From the NCBI GenBank assembly GCA_041399155.1, contig JAWKTI010000002.1:310001-374000 (forward strand): DNA of 64,000 nucleotides. Direction: 5' to 3'. This DNA is from Zavarzinella sp. GTDB lineage: Bacteria; Planctomycetota; Planctomycetia; Gemmatales; Gemmataceae. The notes beneath the pieces were generated by a model, which saw only the letters and a list, made by a program, of their open reading frames with translations, did no database searches and was not told the DNA's origin. Position 1 is the first letter of the stretch; each line of letters begins with the position of its first letter. Both the position numbers and the translations under genes were made by a program. This document shows, piece after piece, positions 16,188-23,735 of this stretch.

Positions 16188-17024
16188 ATGAATCTGAAAG
16201 GCCAATTGACCCGCAGGCGGTTTTTTTATGCCAGTATCGCTGCCGTGGGGCTGTATACCTGGCGGGTTGAACCCCACTGGCTGGAAATTGTTCACCGCAC
16301 GCTGCCTGTGCGGCATTTACCTGCTTCGTTGGTGGGTGCCAAACTGGTTCACGCCACCGATTTACACATCGGCCCGCAGGTTGCAGATGATTACCTGACG
16401 GATGTTTTTCAGATTATCCGCAATCTGCGACCGGAACTGGTGGTTTACACAGGGGATTTCATCAGCACCAATACAGAATTGCAGAACCACGCACCACACA
16501 TGATGGATACGCTTCCCCACGGCAAACTTGGCACGTTTGGCGTGCTGGGAAATCATGATTATGGCAATAGTTTCCGTGAAATACATGTGGGTGATCTTGT
16601 TGCAAAGCTCGCAGAAAATGCTGGCGTGCGCGTCTTGCGAAACGAAATGGTAAATGTGCAGGGCCTGCAGATCATCGGCCTCGACGACTTGTGGGCACAT
16701 CTGTATCAGCCGGGCAAGGTTTTTCCGAACGTGAAGCCCAGCGAAGCCGCGATTACGCTGGTACACAATCCTGATGCAGTCGATCAGCCAGGCTGGGACA
16801 ACTTTACGGGCTGGATTTTGTGTGGGCACACGCACGGTGGGCAATGCAAGGCCCCTTTTCTGCCCCCTCCCATTCTACCGGTCAACAATCGTCGTTATAC
16901 CCGAGGTGCGTTCGACTTATCGGGAAACCGCCGGCTTTATATTGGTCGAGGTATTGGGCATATCCTGCGCGTTCGATTCAATGTACGACCGGAACTGACG
17001 GTGTTTCAACTGGTACAAGGGTAA
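16188..17024 (+). CDS. YaeI-like metallophosphoesterase with Tat-type signal
   Basis: The N terminus has a twin-arginine-like stretch (TRRRFFYASIAAVGLY). The phosphoesterase motifs follow in order: ATDLHIG (D-x-H), VYTGDFIS (GD-x), VLGNHDYG (GNHD), a late H in ITLVHNPD and GHTHGG (GHxH). These six or seven ligands bind two metal ions. The length (278) and the arrangement match the YaeI/LpxH-like calcineurin group that acts at the membrane on phosphoesters or lipid phosphates. It is monocistronic and convergent with the DUF1501 gene. Confidence 0.87.
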   Translation: MNLKGQLTRRRFFYASIAAVGLYTWRVEPHWLEIVHRTLPVRHLPASLVGAKLVHATDLHIGPQVADDYLTDVFQIIRNLRPELVVYTGDFISTNTELQNHAPHMMDTLPHGKLGTFGVLGNHDYGNSFREIHVGDLVAKLAENAGVRVLRNEMVNVQGLQIIGLDDLWAHLYQPGKVFPNVKPSEAAITLVHNPDAVDQPGWDNFTGWILCGHTHGGQCKAPFLPPPILPVNNRRYTRGAFDLSGNRRLYIGRGIGHILRVRFNVRPELTVFQLVQG

Positions 17025-17065
17025 ACATTCGTGATTGAATGCCAATCATCCCAGAAAGGCACTTC

Positions 17066-18475
17066 CTACCCCACGATGGGCTGGATTACTTTTCCGTGGA
17101 CGTCGGTTAGGCGGAATTCGCGGCCCTGGTACTTGTAGGTCAGTTTTTCGTGGTCCAGTCCCAGCAGGTGCAGGATGGTGGCATTGATGTCGTGGGTGGC
17201 TACCGCGTTTTCAGCGGGATTGAAGCCAAAGTCGTCGGTGGTGCCATAACTGACACCGCCGCGGATTCCCCCACCTGCCAGCCACATCGTGAAGGCATCT
17301 TTGTGGTGGTCGCGGCCGGCACTGGTTTTCTTCCCTTCGCCATTGATGCCCTGCCGCAGGGGGGTGCGGCCAAATTCCGATCCCCACACCACCAGTGTTT
17401 TTTCCAGAAGCCCACGTCTTTTCAAATCGGCCAGCAGTGCGGCCATCGGCTGATCGATATCCTTCGCCTTGCGTGGCAGGGCAGTTGCCAGATTCGAGTG
17501 GTGGTCCCAGTCGGCATCGTACAGTTCTACAATCCGCACCCCACGTTCTACCAGACGGCGGGCCAGCAGGCAGTTGTTCGCAAAACTGGCTTTGCCAGGT
17601 TGTGCCCCGTAAAGGTTCAGTGTTTCCTGGGTTTCCTGCTTCAAATCCATCAATTCGGGCACACTGCGCTGCATCCGATAGGCCATTTCGTACTGGCCAA
17701 TGCGGGTGGCAATTTCCGGGTCGCCAGACTGTTCTAATTTCTGCTGGTTCAATTCCTTCAACGCATCCAGAATATTGCGTCGATCCTTTGCCGATTGACC
17801 TGGGGGATCGCTGAGAAACAGTACTGGTTCGCCTGATGACCGCAGTGGGATGCCCTGATAAATGCTGGGGAGAAAACCACTGCCATACACCGCTGTCCCC
17901 GCACCACCCAGTGGGCCGGAAAGCATTACCATGTAGGCGGGCAGATCGCGATTACTGCTACCCAGGCCATAGGTTACCCACGAGCCAAGCCCTGGCCTGC
18001 CGCCACGGCCAAAGCCGGTGTGCAGAAACAACTGGGCAGGAGCATGGTTGATCTCTTCGGTATGTACTGTGCGGACAATCGCCACATCATCAACCACTTT
18101 GCTGAAATGGGGCAGTAATTCCGACAGAACCTGTCCACTTTGACCATGTTTGGTGAATTGGAATGGTGATCCAGCCAGAGACATTGCCCCACCGATAAAG
18201 GCAAATCGCTTTCCTTCCAGCAGCGACGCGGGGCATTCCTGACCGTCTCTTTTCTGCAATTCCGGCTTGGGATCATACAGATCAAGCTGCGACGGGGCAC
18301 CAATCATGTGCAGGTAAATGATGTGCTCTGCCTTTGCGGGAAACATCGGCTTTTTTGCAGCGAGTGGGTTGGCAGGTTCTTCCGCCTGCAGCAGTTGCGT
18401 CAGTGCCAGTGCCCCGAGGCCCAGGCCACCTTGCAGGATCGATCGACGGTTCAGTGGGATGGAAAGGTGCATCAA
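17066..18475 (-). CDS. DUF1501 secreted protein (alkaline-phosphatase-like fold)
   Basis: The N terminus NRRSILQGGLGLGALALTQLL is a Tat-type signal. The body follows the DUF1501 pattern: HMIGAPSQLDLYDPKP, NCLLARRLVERGVRIVELYD, LVVWGSEFGRTP, GRDHH and LAGGGIRGGVSYG. These regions correspond to metal-site segments of sulfatase/alkaline-phosphatase-like folds, but the activity of DUF1501 proteins is not established. It follows the PSCyt/DUF1549/DUF1553 gene by one base, the standard planctomycete pairing, so the two are co-expressed and probably exported together. Confidence 0.92.
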   Translation of the reverse strand: MMHLSIPLNRRSILQGGLGLGALALTQLLQAEEPANPLAAKKPMFPAKAEHIIYLHMIGAPSQLDLYDPKPELQKRDGQECPASLLEGKRFAFIGGAMSLAGSPFQFTKHGQSGQVLSELLPHFSKVVDDVAIVRTVHTEEINHAPAQLFLHTGFGRGGRPGLGSWVTYGLGSSNRDLPAYMVMLSGPLGGAGTAVYGSGFLPSIYQGIPLRSSGEPVLFLSDPPGQSAKDRRNILDALKELNQQKLEQSGDPEIATRIGQYEMAYRMQRSVPELMDLKQETQETLNLYGAQPGKASFANNCLLARRLVERGVRIVELYDADWDHHSNLATALPRKAKDIDQPMAALLADLKRRGLLEKTLVVWGSEFGRTPLRQGINGEGKKTSAGRDHHKDAFTMWLAGGGIRGGVSYGTTDDFGFNPAENAVATHDINATILHLLGLDHEKLTYKYQGREFRLTDVHGKVIQPIVG

Positions 18476-18476
18476 A

Positions 18477-21400
18477 TTACCCCAGCGTAATGGTTTCGTC
18501 CAGATTCAGGATGGTGGTAGCAATGGCGTACCACACAGCCAGTTCTCTGGTGCGCTCCGGCGAAAACTTGCCCAACGGTACCACCAACTGCTGAGCTGCT
18601 TCTGCCGTAAGTTCCTGTGACTGAAGGTGATAGAGCCTGCTGAGGACCTCCACTTCGCGTGCTGTGGGTGTGCGGGATAATGCCACCTGAAAAGCATAGG
18701 TCAGGCGGGCCTGCAAGTCCTTTTCGCCTGACTCATCCAGAATTCGCTGGGCGAATGACAGTGCCAGTTCCACATAAACAGGGTCGTTTAGCAATGTTAG
18801 TGCCTGCAAGGGAGTATTCGTGCGTGGGCGGGCGACGCGGCACGCCATGCGGTTGGTGGCATCGAAATTCATAAAGCTGGGGTACGGTGCACCCCGTTTC
18901 CAGACCACATAAAGCCCACGACGATAACGTTGTTCCCCAGGACTGACGACATAATTGTATTTTTCCCCACCAACCTTTACCCAGATGCCATCCGGCTGAT
19001 ACGGTTGAATTGGTGGGCCATTTTTGCCGTAGGAAAGTTTGCCGGAAATCGCAAGCAGGTTATCGCGAATTGTTTCTGCCGCCAAACGGTATCGTGGGCC
19101 GCGGGCGTAAAGCAGATTCCGATCGTCACGCTCCAATATCTCCGGTGTGGTGCGGGAATCCTGCTGGTAGGTCGCCGACAACACGATCATTTTAATGAGT
19201 TTTTTCATCGACCAGCCATTGTCGATGAACTCCAGTGCCAGCCAATCCAACAACTCCGGGTGCGTTGGAGGTTCCCCTTTGATGCCAAAATCTTCCGGCG
19301 TAGTGACCAGGCCATGCCCAAACAGTTCTGCCCAGATGCGGTTCACCGCTACCCGTGCTGTAAGTGGGTGGTTTGGATCGACCAGCCAGTGTGCTAAGTC
19401 CAGTCGATTTCCGGCTTTCGGTAATGGCACCCCCAGCACTGCTGGAACTCCGGGTGTGACCACCTTGCCTGGGGTGCGGAAGTCCCCACGCTGGAAGATG
19501 GTTGTGGGGCGTGCTTCGGGCAATTCCTGCAGCACCAATGTGGTGGGCGAAGTAATCTTCGACAGGTCCGTCTTTTTGATAGCGATTTGATTATATAACC
19601 GAATTGCTTCAGGATCGGTCGCTGCTCGGTGTTTCCGGATGAGTTCTGACTGCTGGGGGGTGCGTTTTTCTGCAGACACTTTCAAGGCTGTTTGAACGTC
19701 TACTGAAATTGACGCACCGTTGCCGGAAATGGCGGAGAGACGCACCCGACCAATCGTGCGTGCGGTGCCATAATTCTGAATCAACGTGAAGACAATTTTG
19801 CCGTTTCCAGCATGGCTGAATGGTTTTTCCAGCTCAAATTCGGCCCAGTGCGGCTGATGAAACTGCGGATTGATTGCCCACGCTGTTTTGGGGTCATCAT
19901 CAATAGCGTTTGCCACGGGAAAATTCGACTGTGAAAAATCGGCCGTTGCCCGCACCAATTTCAGTGGGGCATTTTTGCCTTTTTTCGGCATATTTACAAC
20001 ACGAAAAGTGTTTAACACAAAATTGGGCGTTTTTTCACTGCCACGCCCAGGCCCTTTACCAGGTAAACGGTCATCCGTCAGGGTTTCCAGGCGAAAACGC
20101 CGCACATCTTTCAATGGCGTGGTTATTGTTATCAGGTAAGTATCTGTTGCAGGTGGCTCACCCGTCAGCAGTACGGAATGGTCGGGCAGGATTTCAAAAG
20201 TAGACCCACCCTTGGAAACAAATTCGGCAACTGGCAGCACCGTTACCTGGGAATTGCCACCGTTTGCCAACTCCGTTTTCTCCCACATGGGATCGGGTTT
20301 CTGCAACAAGGCCTTTCGGTCCGCTAACCGTTTTTCCAGCGATGCAATTTCTGCACTAGTCTGTTGCCGCTGCCAGGTGACTGATGAATCTTCTACAGGG
20401 ATCGTGGGGCCAATAAAGGCAATCGAACCGGGCACTTTGGGGTTGGTGCGTTGGGCTTCCAGGGCAGTATTATTGAAAAAAGCATACAGCCGATAGTATT
20501 CTTCCTGCGAAATGGGATCGTATTTATGATCGTGGCACTGGGCACATTCCAAGGTGGCACCCAGCCAGACCATCCCCAACGTATTCACACGGTCCAGCAC
20601 CTGATTGGTGCGGGTTTCTTCTGGATCAGTCCCCGCTTCCACGTTGGTGGGGGCGGAACGATGGAAGCCCGTCGCAATTTTTTGTGCCAGTGTGGCCTTG
20701 GGCAGCAGATCCCCACCCATCTGTTCAATGGTAAAGCGGTCGTAGGGCATATCACTATTGAAGGCGTTGACTACCCAATCTCGGTATGGCCAAAGACTTC
20801 GAAGGTCGTCCCGCTGAAAACCGTGGGAATCGGCATAACGGGCGTAATCGAGCCAGGGGCTTGCCCACCGCACGCCAAATTCGGGCGAAGCCAGCAATTG
20901 ATCCACCAATTCTTCTGTAGCATTAGGTGCTGAGTTGCCTAAATATTGCCGAAGCAATTCAGGGGCTGGTGGTAATCCTGTCAACGCCAGCGACAAACGT
21001 CTCACCAGAGTTTCTTTCGACGCACGTGGGGAAGCTAAGAGTTTTTCCTGGTCAAGTCGGTGCAGAATCCATTGATCAATCGGGTTTACCACCCAATTGG
21101 GATTCTTAACGGCTGGTAGTGGGGCGTATTTCGGCGGAATGTACGCCCAATGTTTCTGTTGGGAGGCAGTAGCAGGCCACGGTGCCCCGGCTCCCAGCCA
21201 CTTTTTAACCAGATCGGATTGCGTGGCAGTTAATCCCTTCCCACGTGGGGGCATTCGTTCGGTATCGGTGGCAGGTAAGTGAATCCGACGCAACAATTCA
21301 CTTTTTGCGGGTTCTTTCGCATCCCAGGCCAGGCCAGAATCGCCCCCACGGAGAAAATGCTCCCGCGTATCGAGGCGAAACCCACCTTTTTGTTTCTCCG

Positions 21401-21524
21401 CACCGTGGCACTCCAGACATTGGGATTGCAGCACCAGCCAGGCCTGTTTGGCAAGTAATTGCTCGTCTGCGGACGCATTCAGTCCACTGCATAACAGGGC
21501 GATTATATAAATGGTGCGTTTCAT
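18477..21524 (-). CDS. planctomycete cytochrome-c plus DUF1549/DUF1553 protein
   Basis: I prefer ATG 21524 (MKRTIYIIALLCSG), which gives a clean signal peptide. The order is a PSCyt1 heme site with CLECHG (~35-40), DUF1549 (PIDQWILHRL to ~370, including a second CAQCHDH site) and DUF1553 near the C terminus (LAHWLVDPNHPLTARVAVNR, RPRTNTPLQALTLLNDP). The central ~300 residues are beta-rich. These periplasmic heme-binding proteins are abundant in planctomycetes and often linked to polysaccharide use, but no reaction has been shown. It sits one base before DUF1501 and 55 bases after the SGNH-like gene. Confidence 0.92.
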   Translation of the reverse strand: MKRTIYIIALLCSGLNASADEQLLAKQAWLVLQSQCLECHGAEKQKGGFRLDTREHFLRGGDSGLAWDAKEPAKSELLRRIHLPATDTERMPPRGKGLTATQSDLVKKWLGAGAPWPATASQQKHWAYIPPKYAPLPAVKNPNWVVNPIDQWILHRLDQEKLLASPRASKETLVRRLSLALTGLPPAPELLRQYLGNSAPNATEELVDQLLASPEFGVRWASPWLDYARYADSHGFQRDDLRSLWPYRDWVVNAFNSDMPYDRFTIEQMGGDLLPKATLAQKIATGFHRSAPTNVEAGTDPEETRTNQVLDRVNTLGMVWLGATLECAQCHDHKYDPISQEEYYRLYAFFNNTALEAQRTNPKVPGSIAFIGPTIPVEDSSVTWQRQQTSAEIASLEKRLADRKALLQKPDPMWEKTELANGGNSQVTVLPVAEFVSKGGSTFEILPDHSVLLTGEPPATDTYLITITTPLKDVRRFRLETLTDDRLPGKGPGRGSEKTPNFVLNTFRVVNMPKKGKNAPLKLVRATADFSQSNFPVANAIDDDPKTAWAINPQFHQPHWAEFELEKPFSHAGNGKIVFTLIQNYGTARTIGRVRLSAISGNGASISVDVQTALKVSAEKRTPQQSELIRKHRAATDPEAIRLYNQIAIKKTDLSKITSPTTLVLQELPEARPTTIFQRGDFRTPGKVVTPGVPAVLGVPLPKAGNRLDLAHWLVDPNHPLTARVAVNRIWAELFGHGLVTTPEDFGIKGEPPTHPELLDWLALEFIDNGWSMKKLIKMIVLSATYQQDSRTTPEILERDDRNLLYARGPRYRLAAETIRDNLLAISGKLSYGKNGPPIQPYQPDGIWVKVGGEKYNYVVSPGEQRYRRGLYVVWKRGAPYPSFMNFDATNRMACRVARPRTNTPLQALTLLNDPVYVELALSFAQRILDESGEKDLQARLTYAFQVALSRTPTAREVEVLSRLYHLQSQELTAEAAQQLVVPLGKFSPERTRELAVWYAIATTILNLDETITLG

Positions 21525-21579
21525 CATCTCCCCACTGTCGGCAAAGCCATGCACACGATCAATTGGATACTGTCATTCA

Positions 21580-22344
21580 TTACTTTTTGCGATCTTTTGG
21601 TTTGAGTCCAAGTTCGCGGACGATGCTATCCACCACCGGGGGATGGAGTTGCTTATTGTCGAAGTAGAACGGGTCCAAATCCCTTGGGCCTGGCTTATCC
21701 ATGTCGATGATCGATTTGGCGTAATTGTGCAGATCGTTGATCGGAACCCGGTGCCTAATCATGACTTTCTGAGCGATCTGGTTGTAAGCAATCTCATCGC
21801 CAGGTTTGAAGTAACCATTTCGTGAGTATCGAATAGGAGTAGTATTTCCCCAGACAAGTTTGGCGTTCGGGGCTTTCTCTTTTAGTTGTTGAACCAGCAT
21901 AACCAGATTCTTCTCATACTGGTTGGGGTCTGTACGGACTACTCCGCCCAGGTCGTGGGGCAGGGTGCGGTGAGATTTCAGGTTCGGCACGCAATAGATC
22001 AGATCGCCAAAGCCGGCATTAAAGTGGATCAGGTCCCACGTGGGCCGCTTATCTTGAGGCACCTCTTTACCAGCCGCATTACTGATACCTAATAGCAGAT
22101 CCAGGTGCTGAAGCATGTTGGTCGAGTTGGGTAGAACGTCTTTGGGCCAAACAGCAAGATTTACTGTTGCCTGGTCCTTAAGTTCATCGCGAACACTGGC
22201 GAGGACAAACTGCTGGTACACCCGATCACCAATGAGAAGCACGCTCGGCAGCCTGGGCTTGTTTCCTTGCTGACCCGAAGCAACAGGTACACCAATGAAA
22301 ACAACGAGTAGTACCACCACATCGGTGAGAAGTGACTTCGCCAT
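21580..22344 (-). CDS. secreted SGNH/GDSL-hydrolase-like protein with altered nucleophile motif
   Basis: A signal peptide (VVVLLVVFIGVPVASG) is followed by the SGNH blocks in order: LLIGDRVYQQFV where GDS is expected, IHFNAGFGDL (block II/III region, G-x-N replaced), VWGNTTPI and a final YFDNKQLHPP with the Asp/His pair. The catalytic Ser of block I is Arg-Val here, so esterase activity is doubtful. It is the third gene of a minus-strand operon behind the DUF1588-type and DUF1552 genes (3-base gaps), a combination that suggests a shared secreted function. Confidence 0.7.
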   Translation of the reverse strand: MAKSLLTDVVVLLVVFIGVPVASGQQGNKPRLPSVLLIGDRVYQQFVLASVRDELKDQATVNLAVWPKDVLPNSTNMLQHLDLLLGISNAAGKEVPQDKRPTWDLIHFNAGFGDLIYCVPNLKSHRTLPHDLGGVVRTDPNQYEKNLVMLVQQLKEKAPNAKLVWGNTTPIRYSRNGYFKPGDEIAYNQIAQKVMIRHRVPINDLHNYAKSIIDMDKPGPRDLDPFYFDNKQLHPPVVDSIVRELGLKPKDRKK

Positions 22345-22347
22345 GGA

Positions 22348-23733
22348 TCAGGCTCGCAGGAGCTGGTTAAGGTTGCCAGTGCTGTCGGCGAACTTGTCCT
22401 GGTCGATACCCACGGCTTGCAGCAGAGTGACAAACAGGTTGGCAAGCGGCACCTTTTTGTTGTCAACGAATTCATGCAGGTTGCCATGCTTCAAGCCTAA
22501 ATTCCTGCCACCAGCCAGTATCAGTGGGTAGTTATAGGCACTGTGCGAACCATGGGGGTGAGCAGAGCCGTAAAGGACGATGGTGTTGTCGAGCATGGTA
22601 CCCTCTCCCTCTGGTGTGTTTGCCAGTCGTTTGAGGAAGTAGGCATGGTTGGCATTTCGCCACTCGTCCCACTGCCCGGAAATGACTTCCGGTCGTTTGT
22701 GGGCAATGTCGTGGGTGGCACCCTTATAGCCGAGCACGTAATTGGCATAGTTCCACAACGGGCTGGATTGGGAATGTTCTGATTCTGTCATGTAAGTGGC
22801 GAAGCGGGTCTGGTCGGTGCGGAAGGCAAGGTAGATGAGATCGTACAAGACGCGGATGTAGTCCTGTGGCGAAGCCTGATGATTGACTTCCAGGTTCAGG
22901 CCCTTCGTGTCGATATTTGGAAGTTTGATGTTCGTCCATTGGCTGGAGCGTTCGACTCGCTTTTCGATCTCTCGAACAGATTCGAGATACTCAGTCATCT
23001 TCCGTTTGTCTTCGTTGCCAAGGAGGTTGTGAAAGCTCTGGGATTCTTCCTGAAGCAGATCGAGGATGCTGGCATCGCGTTTCAGGCCGGCACGCACTTC
23101 TTCAACGCCTTTTCCCGCATACGGGTTGAACAGGAGGTTGAAGATTTCCTGTGGCTTGTGCAACGAAGGGATCGCCTTGCCAGGTCCGCGATGGCTCAAT
23201 GTTTTTGTTTGTTGGTAAGAACCGGTGCCACCTTCGGTACCAAGGACCAATGAGTTGTGACGCGTCAACTGTCCCAGGTGCCGGGCCATCGCCTGATCGA
23301 GGGAGATGTTGTTGGTCGGTTCATGCCCTGCCATGTCCGCACCGGTGAGAAAGACATCCCCGGAGCTATGCCCACCAAGCTTGTAGCCACCCTTGTGATC
23401 CAGGCCACGCAGGTAAGTGATGTGGTTCTTCAGCTCTTCGAATGGTTTGGTCGATTTATTGAAGGACTTGAGCTCACCGATTTTTGCCTGGGGCCACCAA
23501 CTCCACTCGTGATGCTGATAGGTGCCATCAGGTTTTTTCTTCGGGATTCCTGTGGGGCCGTCTGGCTGGTAGACGCCATAAGAGATATAGGTCGCCAGGA
23601 ATCGTTTGGGAGTGATGGTTCCTGTAGATGCATGTAATGCACTTTCCATTGCATTGAGGTAGGGCAATGCCAATGAGATACCCGTCCCACGAAGCATTGT
23701 TCGGCGGTTCAGATGCCAGGTTTTCTTCGTCAT
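22348..23733 (-). CDS. DUF1552 secreted protein
   Basis: The N terminus LNRRTMLRGTGISLALPYL is a Tat-type signal. Characteristic DUF1552 segments are PKRFLATYISYGVYQPDG, FLTGADMAGHEPTNNISLDQ, NLLFNPYAGK, REIEKRVERSSQWT and DNTIVLYGSAHPHGSHSAYN. The family is nearly always encoded next to the DUF1592/DUF1588-type cytochrome protein, as here. Its biochemical role is unknown. It is coupled to both neighbours by 2-3-base gaps. Confidence 0.92.
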   Translation of the reverse strand: MTKKTWHLNRRTMLRGTGISLALPYLNAMESALHASTGTITPKRFLATYISYGVYQPDGPTGIPKKKPDGTYQHHEWSWWPQAKIGELKSFNKSTKPFEELKNHITYLRGLDHKGGYKLGGHSSGDVFLTGADMAGHEPTNNISLDQAMARHLGQLTRHNSLVLGTEGGTGSYQQTKTLSHRGPGKAIPSLHKPQEIFNLLFNPYAGKGVEEVRAGLKRDASILDLLQEESQSFHNLLGNEDKRKMTEYLESVREIEKRVERSSQWTNIKLPNIDTKGLNLEVNHQASPQDYIRVLYDLIYLAFRTDQTRFATYMTESEHSQSSPLWNYANYVLGYKGATHDIAHKRPEVISGQWDEWRNANHAYFLKRLANTPEGEGTMLDNTIVLYGSAHPHGSHSAYNYPLILAGGRNLGLKHGNLHEFVDNKKVPLANLFVTLLQAVGIDQDKFADSTGNLNQLLRA

Positions 23734-23735
23734 CG